DNA from: Actinomycetes bacterium
GTDB lineage: Bacteria; Actinomycetota; Actinomycetes; Mycobacteriales; Micromonosporaceae
Assembly: GCA_023437285.1 (NCBI GenBank)
Contig: JAEZGP010000726.1
Coordinates: forward strand, 1 to 5,033
Length of the DNA: 5,033 nt
Direction of reading: 5' to 3'
In this document: positions 1 through 5,033 of the stretch, one piece after another
Numbering within the stretch: position 1 is the stretch's first letter
How the letters are laid out: the number at the start of each line of letters is the position of its first letter
Program-made: the position numbers and the translations under genes
Notes under the pieces: model-generated
Databases searched by the model: none
What the model was told of the DNA's origin: nothing
The model's input: the letters and a program-made list of their open reading frames with translations, nothing else

Positions 1-726
1 GGTGGTGGGGCGGACGCGGTCGGGGTCCAGGCCGCGCTGGGCGAAGACCTCGCGGGCCAACCCGTACCAGGTGGTCTCGCCGGACGCGGTGCCGTGGTAG
101 ACGCCGGCCGGCGCCGTACCGGCCAGCGCGGCGCCGCCGAGCGCCACGAGTTGCTGCGCGAGCGCGCGCGACCAGGTCGGCTGGCCGCGCTGGTCGTCGA
201 CCACGTCGAGGGTGTCGCGTTCGGCGGCCAGCCGCAGCATGGTGGTCACGAAGTTGCGGCCGCCGGCCCCGTACAGCCAGGCGGTGCGGACCACGTAACC
301 CAGGTCGGGGGCCAGGGTGAGCACGGCCCGCTCGCCGACGAGCTTCGAGCGGCCGTACGCGTTGATGGGCGCCGTGGGGGCGTCCTCCGCGTACGGGGTC
401 GTGCCGTCGCCGGCGAACACGTAGTCGGTGGACACGTGCAGGAGCCTGGCGCCGGCGGTGGCGCACGCGTCGGCCAGGTGGCCCACGCCGACGCCGTTGA
501 CGGCGGTCGCGGCCGCCTCGGCGGTCTCGGCACCGTCCACATCGGTCCACGCGGCCGCGTTGACGACGACGTCGTGGTCGGCCACGGCCGCGCGGCCGGC
601 GGCCGGGTCGGTGATGTCGAGGTCGGCGCGGGCCAGCGCGGTCACCGACGCCGAGGTGTCCTTGAGGACGGCGAGCAGGTCCTGACCGAGCATCCCGCCC
701 GCACCGGTAACGAGCCAGCTACTCAT
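1..726 (-). CDS. rfbD: dTDP-4-dehydrorhamnose reductase RfbD/RmlD, C-terminus cut by the window edge
   Basis: Catalyses the last step of dTDP-L-rhamnose synthesis: NAD(P)H-dependent reduction of dTDP-4-dehydro-L-rhamnose in the cytoplasm. The frame is open from an ATG at 726 to the left edge, giving 242 residues (MSSWLVTGAGGMLGQDLL...). Visible features of the extended short-chain dehydrogenase family are the nucleotide-binding glycine motif TGAGGMLGQ at residues 7-15, VNAAAWTDVDGAE at 55-67, the STDYVF motif at 99-104 (Thr100 is the likely catalytic residue), and YGRSK at 124-128 with catalytic Tyr124 and Lys128. RTAWLYG (147-153) and GVYHGTASGETTWY (208-221) are typical of RmlD. Family members are about 290-300 residues, so roughly the last 50 are missing; the break falls before the usual C-terminal RPxxSxL region. 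The start overlaps the rfbB stop as ATGA. No Shine-Dalgarno sequence precedes it, so translation is probably coupled to rfbB. Function is recognised from motifs and from the rfbB-rfbA-rfbC context. Confidence 0.95.
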   Translation of the reverse strand, partial: MSSWLVTGAGGMLGQDLLAVLKDTSASVTALARADLDITDPAAGRAAVADHDVVVNAAAWTDVDGAETAEAAATAVNGVGVGHLADACATAGARLLHVSTDYVFAGDGTTPYAEDAPTAPINAYGRSKLVGERAVLTLAPDLGYVVRTAWLYGAGGRNFVTTMLRLAAERDTLDVVDDQRGQPTWSRALAQQLVALGGAALAGTAPAGVYHGTASGETTWYGLAREVFAQRGLDPDRVRPTT

Positions 727-1712
727 GAGGCGAGGCGTGCCCGCTCGCGCAGCGGCTCCCACCACGACCGGTTGTCGCGGTACCACTGAACGGTGTCGGC
801 GAGGCCTTGGGCGAACGGGATGCTGGGGGCGTAGCCCAGCTCCTCGGAGATCTTGGTGATGTCCAGGGAGTACCGCCGGTCGTGGCCCTTGCGGTCGGTG
901 ACCGGCACGACGCGGTCCCAGTCGGCCCCCAGCGCCGCGAGCAACTCGCCGGTGAGTTCCTTGTTCGTCATCTCGGTGCCGCCGCCGATGTTGTAGACCT
1001 GCCCGGCGCGGCCCTTCTCGAGGGCGAGGTGGATGCCGACGCAGTGGTCGTGCACGTGCAGCCAGTCGCGCACGTTTCCGCCGTCGCCGTAGAGCGGCAC
1101 GGTGGCGCCGTCGAGGAGGTTGGTGACGAACAGCGGGATGACCTTCTCGGGGAACTGGTACGGCCCGTAGTTGTTGGAGCAGCGCGTGACGACGACGTCG
1201 AGGCCGTGCGTGCGGTGGAAGGCCAGCGCCATGAGGTCCGAGCCGGCCTTGGACGCCGCGTAGGGCGAGTTGGGCGCGAGCGGCCAGTCCTCGGTCCATG
1301 ACCCGGTGTCGATGGAGCCGTACACCTCGTCGGTGGACACGTGCAGGAAGCGGCCCAGCCGGTGGCGGGCGGCGGCGTCGAGCAGCGTCTGGGTGCCCAG
1401 CACGTTGGTCACCACGAACGGGGCCGCGCTGGCGATGGAGCGGTCGACGTGGGACTCGGCGGCGAAGTGCACGACGGCGTCGTGGCCGGCGACGAGGTCG
1501 TCGACGAGAGCGGCGTCACAGATGTCGCCTTCGACGAAGGTGAGCCGGGGGTCGGCCGCGACCGGGTCGAGGTTGGCCTTGTTGCCCGAGTACGTCAGCT
1601 TGTCCAGCACCGTGACGGCCGTGACCGAGGACGGCTGGAAACCGCCGTTGAGCAGGGTGCGCACGTAGTGTGAGCCGATGAACCCGGCACCGCCGGTGAC
1701 CAGAAGCCTCAT
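723..1712 (-). CDS. rfbB: dTDP-glucose 4,6-dehydratase RfbB/RmlB
   Basis: Converts dTDP-D-glucose to dTDP-4-dehydro-6-deoxy-D-glucose with bound NAD+, the second step towards dTDP-L-rhamnose; cytoplasmic. The product is 329 residues, the usual family length. Motifs in order: NAD-binding TGGAGFIGS at 6-14; HFAAESHVDRS at 82-92; the catalytic STDEVYG at 126-132, with the Thr127-Asp128-Glu129 set that separates the dehydratase from plain epimerases; YAASK at 151-155 with Tyr151 and Lys155; RCSNNYGPYQ at 177-186; RDWLHVHDHC at 215-224; and GHDRRYSLD at 276-284, the nucleotide-sugar end. The ATG at 1712 starts directly on the Rossmann strand (MRLLVTGG). The bases upstream are pyrimidine-rich with no Shine-Dalgarno sequence, so a leaderless mRNA is likely. 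It is the first gene of the rfbB-rfbD operon, divergent from rfbA. Confidence 0.97.
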   Translation of the reverse strand: MRLLVTGGAGFIGSHYVRTLLNGGFQPSSVTAVTVLDKLTYSGNKANLDPVAADPRLTFVEGDICDAALVDDLVAGHDAVVHFAAESHVDRSIASAAPFVVTNVLGTQTLLDAAARHRLGRFLHVSTDEVYGSIDTGSWTEDWPLAPNSPYAASKAGSDLMALAFHRTHGLDVVVTRCSNNYGPYQFPEKVIPLFVTNLLDGATVPLYGDGGNVRDWLHVHDHCVGIHLALEKGRAGQVYNIGGGTEMTNKELTGELLAALGADWDRVVPVTDRKGHDRRYSLDITKISEELGYAPSIPFAQGLADTVQWYRDNRSWWEPLRERARLAS

Positions 1713-1721
1713 GAGGAGGGG

Positions 1722-1727
1722 AGTCTA
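1722..1727 (-). promoter_or_regulatory. Candidate -10 element of the rfbBD promoter
   Basis: On the minus strand the hexamer TAGACT fits the actinobacterial -10 consensus TAnnnT. It ends 9 bases before the rfbB ATG, with CCCCTCCTC between, which would put the transcript start at or within a few bases of the ATG. The absence of a Shine-Dalgarno sequence fits. No TTGACn-like -35 is visible at 17-18 bp. This is inferred from position and motif only; a six-base match with three fixed positions is weak on its own. Confidence 0.35.
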
Positions 1728-1739
1728 GTCCAACGGTGG

Positions 1740-1745
1740 TACGGT
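1740..1745 (+). promoter_or_regulatory. Candidate -10 element of the rfbAC promoter
   Basis: TACGGT matches TAnnnT and ends 8 bases before the rfbA ATG at 1754, with the pyrimidine tract CCCTCTTC between. This mirrors the arrangement in front of rfbB on the other strand. It implies a leaderless or nearly leaderless rfbA mRNA. No convincing -35 is seen. A purine run that looks like a Shine-Dalgarno sequence (GAGGAGGGGAG, 1713-1723) is more than 30 bases before the ATG, too far to serve it. Confidence 0.35.
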
Positions 1746-1753
1746 CCCTCTTC

Positions 1754-2620
1754 ATGCGCGGGATCGTTCTGGCGGGCGGCACCGGTTCGCGGCTGTGGCC
1801 GCTGACCAGGGCCGTTTCCAAGCAGCTCATGCCGGTCTTCGACAAACCGATGATCTATTACCCGTTGACGACCCTGATCCAGGCGGGCATCCGGGAGATC
1901 CTGATCATCACCACGCCGGGGGATCAGGAGCAGTTCCGTCAGCTCCTGGGCGACGGCAGCCAGCTCGGACTCGACATTACGTACGCGGCGCAGCCCCGCC
2001 CGGAGGGCCTGGCGCAGGCGTTCGTCATCGGCGAGGAGTTCATCGCCGGCGAGTCGGTGGCCCTGGTGCTCGGCGACAACATCTTCCACGGTGTGGGGCT
2101 GGGCCGTCAGCTATCCGACTCGGCCGAAATCGTGGGCGGGCGTGTCTTCGCCTACCAGGTCGCCAACCCCGAGGCGTACGGCGTGGTGGAGTTCGACCCC
2201 GACGGCAAGGTCATCTCGATCGAGGAGAAGCCGGACAAGCCCCGCTCCCGGTTCGCCGTTCCCGGCCTGTACTTCTACGACAACGACGTGGTCGAGATCG
2301 CCCGCAATCTCACCCCGTCGGCCCGCGGCGAGCTGGAGATCACCGCCGTCAACGACGCGTACCTGCGCCGGGGCGCGCTCACGGTCACGGTCCTCGACCG
2401 GGGCACGGCGTGGCTGGACACCGGCACGTTCTCCTCTCTCATGCAGGCCTCGGAGTTCGTCCGGGTGATCGAGGAGCGACAGGGCGTCAAGATCGGCTGT
2501 ATCGAGGAGGCCGCCTGGCGCAACGGCTTCATCGACGACGCTCAGCTGCGCGCCCTGGCCGAGCCGCTGACCAAGAGCGGCTACGGCAACTACCTGCTCG
2601 ACCTGCTGGAGGCCCTGTGA
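1754..2620 (+). CDS. rfbA: Glucose-1-phosphate thymidylyltransferase RfbA/RmlA
   Basis: Joins glucose-1-phosphate and dTTP to give dTDP-glucose and pyrophosphate, the first and normally feedback-controlled step of dTDP-L-rhamnose synthesis; cytoplasmic. With the ATG at 1754 the product is 288 residues, typical of the short RmlA class rather than the longer (about 355-residue) form common in antibiotic clusters. Motifs: nucleotide-binding [11 protein letters not shown] at 8-18 (Arg13), [17 protein letters not shown] at 22-38 (Lys23), [11 protein letters not shown] at 80-90, metal-binding LGDN at 106-109 (Asp108), IEEKP at 156-160 (Lys159), GLYFYDNDV at 171-179, GELEITAVN at 192-200, and WLDTG at 220-224 (Asp223, second metal ligand). 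An in-frame GTG at 1736 would add six residues, but the conserved protein begins at MRGIVLAGG and a TAnnnT element lies just upstream of the ATG, so 1754 is preferred. It overlaps rfbC by four bases. Confidence 0.96.
   Translation: MRGIVLAGGTGSRLWPLTRAVSKQLMPVFDKPMIYYPLTTLIQAGIREILIITTPGDQEQFRQLLGDGSQLGLDITYAAQPRPEGLAQAFVIGEEFIAGESVALVLGDNIFHGVGLGRQLSDSAEIVGGRVFAYQVANPEAYGVVEFDPDGKVISIEEKPDKPRSRFAVPGLYFYDNDVVEIARNLTPSARGELEITAVNDAYLRRGALTVTVLDRGTAWLDTGTFSSLMQASEFVRVIEERQGVKIGCIEEAAWRNGFIDDAQLRALAEPLTKSGYGNYLLDLLEAL
2608..2612 (+). promoter_or_regulatory. Ribosome binding site of rfbC
   Basis: GGAGG lies four bases before the GTG at 2617, inside the last codons of rfbA. It supports the GTG as the rfbC start. 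Among the internal genes here it is the only clear Shine-Dalgarno sequence; rfbD, the other overlapped gene, has none. Confidence 0.6.
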
Positions 2621-3243
2621 AGATCAGCCCGCTCGGCATCGAGGGCGCGTTCGAGATCACCCCGGTGCAGCACGGCGACCCGCGCGGGGTGTTCCTGGAG
2701 TGGTACCGCTTCGACCACCTCGCCGAGGCGGTCGGGCACCCGCTGCGGCTGGCGCAGGCCAACATCTCCACCTCGTCGACCGGCGTGGTGCGCGGCATCC
2801 ACTTCGCCGACGTACCGCCCGGCCAGGCGAAATACGTCACTTGTACGCACGGCGCGGTACTCGACGTGATCGTCGACATCCGGCAGGGGTCGCCGACGTT
2901 CGGCCGTTGGGAGGCGGTGCGCCTCGACGACGTCGACCGCCGCGCCGTCTACATCGCCGAGGGTCTCGGGCACGGGTTCTGCGCCCTGACCGACAACGCG
3001 ACGCTGACCTACCTGTGTTCGGAGACGTACAACCCGGCCGGCGAGCACACCGTGCACCCGCTCGACCCGGAGCTGGGCATCGAGTGGCCGGCCGAGCACC
3101 CGCTGCTGTCGGCGCGCGACGACGCCGCCCCGAGCCTGGCGCAGGCGCGCGAGTCCGGGCTCCTGCCGGACTACGCGGCGTGTCGCGCGTACACGGAAGT
3201 CCAGCGTAGGCGCGAAAAAGCGCAAGGGGCGCGAGCAGACTGA
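2617..3243 (+). CDS. rfbC: dTDP-4-dehydrorhamnose 3,5-epimerase RfbC/RmlC
   Basis: Cofactor-free cupin enzyme that epimerises C3 and C5 of dTDP-4-dehydro-6-deoxy-D-glucose to give dTDP-4-dehydro-L-rhamnose, the third step of the pathway; dimeric in studied members. It starts at GTG 2617, within the GTGA overlap with the rfbA stop, and has 208 residues, slightly longer than many members because of a charged C-terminal tail (about 195-208). Motifs: [10 protein letters not shown] at 21-30, QANIS at 47-51, VVRGIHF at 57-63 with catalytic base His62, [20 protein letters not shown] at 70-89 (Lys72), GSPTFGRW at 91-98, [10 protein letters not shown] at 115-124, and [10 protein letters not shown] at 131-140, where Tyr132 is the expected catalytic acid of true 3,5-epimerases. 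Asp168 or Asp169 in SARDDAAPS probably pairs with His62. Its catalytic residues argue against a 5-only or 3-only secondary-metabolism epimerase. Confidence 0.96.
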   Translation: MKISPLGIEGAFEITPVQHGDPRGVFLEWYRFDHLAEAVGHPLRLAQANISTSSTGVVRGIHFADVPPGQAKYVTCTHGAVLDVIVDIRQGSPTFGRWEAVRLDDVDRRAVYIAEGLGHGFCALTDNATLTYLCSETYNPAGEHTVHPLDPELGIEWPAEHPLLSARDDAAPSLAQARESGLLPDYAACRAYTEVQRRREKAQGARAD

Positions 3244-3264
3244 CCGAAGCGGCCCTCGGCCGGC

Positions 3265-3270
3265 TAATGT
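3265..3270 (+). promoter_or_regulatory. -10 element of a leaderless pafA promoter
   Basis: TAATGT fits TAnnnT and sits exactly six bases before the pafA ATG, so the +1 would be at or next to the A of ATG. The short gap CGGTGC holds no Shine-Dalgarno sequence. A loose -35 candidate, CTGACC (3240-3245, compare TTGACC), overlaps the rfbC stop codon with a long 19-bp spacer. This is the strongest promoter candidate in the window. It suggests that pafA is transcribed independently of rfbAC, although readthrough is possible. Confidence 0.55.
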
Positions 3271-3276
3271 CGGTGC

Positions 3277-4635
3277 ATGGACCGGCGCATTTTCGGGCTT
3301 GAAACCGAGTACGGCGTCACGTGCACCTACCGCGGACAGCGCCGCCTCTCCCCGGACGAGGTGGCCCGTTACCTGTTCCGTCGGGTGGTGTCGTGGGGCC
3401 GATCGAGCAACGTGTTCCTGCGCAACGGCGCGCGCCTCTACCTGGACGTGGGTTCACATCCGGAGTACGCGACGCCGGAGTGCGATTCGATCGCCGACGT
3501 GGTGGTCCACGACCGGGCGGGCGAGCGGATCCTGGAAGGCCTCCTCGTGGACGCCGAGAAGCGGCTGCACGACGAGGGCATCGCCGGCGACATCTACCTG
3601 TTCAAGAACAACACCGACTCGGCCGGCAACTCCTACGGGTGCCACGAGAACTACCTGGTCTCGCGGCACGGCGAGTTCGGCCGGCTGGCCGACATCCTCA
3701 TCCCGTTCCTGGTGACCCGCCAGCTCATCTGCGGTGCCGGCAAGGTGCTGCAGACCCCGCGCGGCGCGGTGTTCTGCCTGTCGCAGCGCGCCGAGCACAT
3801 CTGGGAGGGCGTCTCCTCGGCGACCACCCGGTCGCGGCCGATCATCAACACCCGCGATGAGCCGCACGCCGACGCGGAGCGCTACCGGCGCCTGCACGTC
3901 ATCGTCGGCGACTCGAACATGAACGAGGTCACCACCCTGCTCAAGGTCGGCAGCGCCGACATCGTGCTGCGGATGATCGAGGCCGGGGTGGCCATGCGCG
4001 ACCTGACCCTGGAGAACCCGATCCGGGCGATCCGGGAGGTCTCGCACGACGTCACCGGCCGGCGCAAGGTACGGCTGGTCAACGGCAAGGAGATCTCCGC
4101 GCTGGAGATCCAGCAGGAGTACTACGCGCGGGCCAGCGAGTTCGTGGAGCGCCGGGGCGGCGACGCGGCCACCAAGCGGGTCATCGACCTGTGGGGGCGC
4201 CTGCTCGCCGCCGTCGAGTCCGGCGACCTCAGCCCGGTCGAGCGGGAGATCGACTGGGTGACCAAGCTCAAGCTCATCGAGCGCTACCAGGCCAAGCACG
4301 GCCTGTCCCTGTCCAGCCCGCGGGTGGCGCAGATGGACCTGGCCTACCACGACCTGCGCCGCAACCGGGGCCTGTACGCCCTGCTCGAAAAGCGCGGCCA
4401 GGTCGACCGGGTGGCCACCGACCTGGACATCTTCGAGGCCAAGGAGACCCCGCCGCAGACCACCCGGGCCCGGCTGCGCGGCGAGTTCATCCGCCACGCC
4501 CAGGAGAAGCGGCGCGACTTCACGGTCGACTGGGTGCACCTCAAGCTCAACGACCAGGCCCAGCGCACGGTCCTGTGCAAGGACCCGTTCCGGGCCTACG
4601 ACGAGCGCGTGGAGCGCCTTATCGCCAGTATGTGA
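3277..4635 (+). CDS. pafA: Pup--protein ligase PafA (proteasome accessory factor A)
   Basis: ATP-dependent ligase that joins the C-terminal glutamate of the prokaryotic ubiquitin-like protein Pup to lysines of target proteins, sending them to the Mpa/ARC-proteasome. The product is 452 residues, the length I recall for Mycobacterium tuberculosis PafA. It belongs to the glutamine-synthetase-like carboxylate-amine ligase fold. Motifs: FGLETEYG at 6-13 (Glu9, a Mg/ATP ligand), [19 protein letters not shown] at 30-48, [17 protein letters not shown] at 53-69 (Asp57 catalytic base; His61 and Glu63 in the Pup/ATP site), [18 protein letters not shown] at 110-127, then the strongly conserved ISQ-type core around [20 protein letters not shown] and the [17 protein letters not shown] region. 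The C-terminal domain ends [16 protein letters not shown]...[27 protein letters not shown] and the strict Asp57 region fit PafA; the paralogous deamidase Dop is usually longer. pup, dop, mpa and the proteasome subunits, often nearby in actinomycetes, are not in this window. The start has no Shine-Dalgarno sequence. Confidence 0.97.
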   Translation: MDRRIFGLETEYGVTCTYRGQRRLSPDEVARYLFRRVVSWGRSSNVFLRNGARLYLDVGSHPEYATPECDSIADVVVHDRAGERILEGLLVDAEKRLHDEGIAGDIYLFKNNTDSAGNSYGCHENYLVSRHGEFGRLADILIPFLVTRQLICGAGKVLQTPRGAVFCLSQRAEHIWEGVSSATTRSRPIINTRDEPHADAERYRRLHVIVGDSNMNEVTTLLKVGSADIVLRMIEAGVAMRDLTLENPIRAIREVSHDVTGRRKVRLVNGKEISALEIQQEYYARASEFVERRGGDAATKRVIDLWGRLLAAVESGDLSPVEREIDWVTKLKLIERYQAKHGLSLSSPRVAQMDLAYHDLRRNRGLYALLEKRGQVDRVATDLDIFEAKETPPQTTRARLRGEFIRHAQEKRRDFTVDWVHLKLNDQAQRTVLCKDPFRAYDERVERLIASM

Positions 4636-4645
4636 CCATGAGCGG

Positions 4646-4834
4646 GTGAGCGAACAGGAGCCGCGGCGCAAGCCCGACTGGGTGCGGGAGGGGTACCTGC
4701 AGAAGCGGCGGGCGAAGGTGCGCGAGGAGATCGAGCGCAACCGCCGTGGCGAGTACCTGGTGCCCACGTGGGTGCTCGTCGCCGCGCTGGTGGCGGTGGT
4801 GGCCGGCATCACCGCCCTGATGATCTTTTTCTAG
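4646..4834 (+). CDS. Small C-tail-anchored membrane protein of unknown function
   Basis: A 62-residue protein read from GTG 4646, ten bases after the pafA stop and probably co-transcribed with it. I do not recognise a named family. Residues 1-38 are hydrophilic and highly charged (MSEQEPRRKPDWVREGYLQK, then KVREEIERNRRGEYLVP), with a likely amphipathic or short coiled helix at about 15-34. Residues 41-62 (TWVLVAALVAVVAGITALMIFF) form one hydrophobic helix that ends the protein. There is no N-terminal signal peptide. The basic residues before the helix predict a cytoplasmic N-terminus, with the protein anchored by its C-terminus. Codon use matches its neighbours, and a charged domain ending precisely with a membrane span argues that it is real. 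Only a weak Shine-Dalgarno-like GAGCGGG is present, so translation may depend on reinitiation after pafA. A link to pupylation is suggested only by position. Confidence 0.75.
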   Translation: MSEQEPRRKPDWVREGYLQKRRAKVREEIERNRRGEYLVPTWVLVAALVAVVAGITALMIFF

Positions 4835-4851
4835 GTCTTTCCTAGGTCTTT
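4831..4851. repeat. Tandem 11-bp direct repeat spanning two convergent stop codons
   Basis: CTAGGTCTTT occurs at 4831-4840 and again at 4842-4851, a period of 11 bases (CTAGGTCTTTC then CTAGGTCTTTG). A degraded partial match, CCTGGGTC, follows at 4853-4860. The palindromic CTAG in each copy gives TAG on both strands: the first copy holds the stop of the small membrane protein (4832-4834, plus) and the second holds the stop of the gene entering from the right (4844-4842, minus). The two copies are seen directly; an origin by tandem duplication is inferred. Confidence 0.8.
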
Positions 4852-5033
4852 GCCTGGGTCAGCAGGGCGGCGGCGTGGCGGCCCGCCGCCGCGCACGTGA
4901 CGAAGTACGCGTGGTCGCCGTCGAGGTCGCGGCCCATCGTCGACAGCTTCACCGGCAGCGCCCGCAGCGCCGCGTCGAGCCCGTCGGCCGCCACGGTGAC
5001 AACCCGGTGCGGCGGCGTGAGCGGCGCCAGGGC
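4842..5033 (-). CDS. C-terminal end of an unidentified protein, possibly DUF3866 family; N-terminus outside the window
   Basis: The minus strand is open from the right edge to a TAG at 4844-4842, giving the last 63 residues: ALAPLTPPHRVVTVAADGLD, then AALRALPVKLSTMGRDLDGD (21-40), then HAYFVTCAAAGRHAAALLTQ and AKT. The middle part, LPVKLSTMGRDLDGDHAYF followed by an Ala-rich AAAGRHAA helix, resembles from memory the C-terminus of DUF3866 proteins, which are found in actinobacteria near pafA and related genes. That match is not certain. It has no hydrophobic segment, so this portion is probably cytoplasmic. The gene converges on the small membrane-protein gene with only seven bases between the stops. 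The high-GC codon pattern in this frame supports real coding. Function is unknown. Confidence 0.65.
   Translation of the reverse strand, partial: ALAPLTPPHRVVTVAADGLDAALRALPVKLSTMGRDLDGDHAYFVTCAAAGRHAAALLTQAKT

Noticed and set aside
94..789. A 231-codon plus-strand frame opposite rfbD
   Set aside because: The minus strand encodes a clear RfbD with all motifs. The plus-strand translation is Gly/Arg/Val-rich shadow sequence.
1736..1753. GTG at 1736 as the rfbA start with the GAGGAGGGGAG run as its ribosome site
   Set aside because: The spacing from the AGGAGG core to the GTG is about 16 bases, too long. The extra residues (VRSLF) precede the conserved MRGIVLAGG start, and the region carries a better -10 candidate for the ATG at 1754.
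1795..2616. An in-frame upstream extension of rfbC through rfbA on the plus strand
   Set aside because: It is the shifted frame of rfbA and gives Arg/Gly/Pro-rich nonsense. RfbC homology begins at the GTG at 2617, which has a GGAGG site.
3454..4812. A 452-codon open frame on the minus strand, opposite pafA
   Set aside because: It lies almost wholly antisense to pafA, whose motifs are unambiguous. Its translation is dominated by V, L, D, H, R and G without recognisable domains, as expected from the complement of a GC-rich gene. The identical length of 452 is coincidence.
4807..4830. Intrinsic terminator at the end of the small membrane-protein gene: CATCA / TGATG stem followed by a run of five T
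   Set aside because: The stem is only five base pairs with two G-C pairs, begins inside the coding sequence, and the T-run is explained by the Phe-Phe codons. Too weak to call.

Overview
The window looks like the chromosome of a high-GC actinomycete. Codon third positions are almost all G or C, GTG starts occur, and it encodes a full-length Pup ligase (PafA), a marker of the actinobacterial Pup-proteasome system. The rhamnose proteins and PafA resemble mycobacterial homologues as I recall them, but the genus cannot be fixed from the sequence. A Micromonosporaceae-like host is only a guess.

Layout: positions 1-1712 are on the minus strand and hold rfbB (dTDP-glucose 4,6-dehydratase), then rfbD (dTDP-4-dehydrorhamnose reductase). 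The two overlap by ATGA, and rfbD runs off the left edge. A 41-bp divergent intergenic region (1713-1753) separates them from rfbA (glucose-1-phosphate thymidylyltransferase) and rfbC (dTDP-4-dehydrorhamnose 3,5-epimerase) on the plus strand, which overlap by GTGA. Together the four genes encode the whole route from glucose-1-phosphate and dTTP to dTDP-L-rhamnose: RfbA, RfbB, RfbC, RfbD. No glycosyltransferase that would use the sugar lies in the window.

Downstream, after 33 bp, is pafA, apparently with its own promoter and a leaderless start. Ten bases after it comes a 62-codon gene for a probable C-tail-anchored membrane protein. A gene entering from the right edge on the minus strand (C-terminal 63 codons only, possibly DUF3866 family) converges on it. 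The two stop codons lie in adjacent copies of an 11-bp tandem repeat.

I see no RNA gene, mobile element, CRISPR array or clearly new system. The coding content is ordinary housekeeping. The observations of most interest are the near-palindromic divergent rfbB/rfbA control region with apparently leaderless starts, the leaderless pafA promoter overlapping the end of rfbC, the small membrane protein attached to pafA, and the tandem repeat carrying both convergent stop codons.
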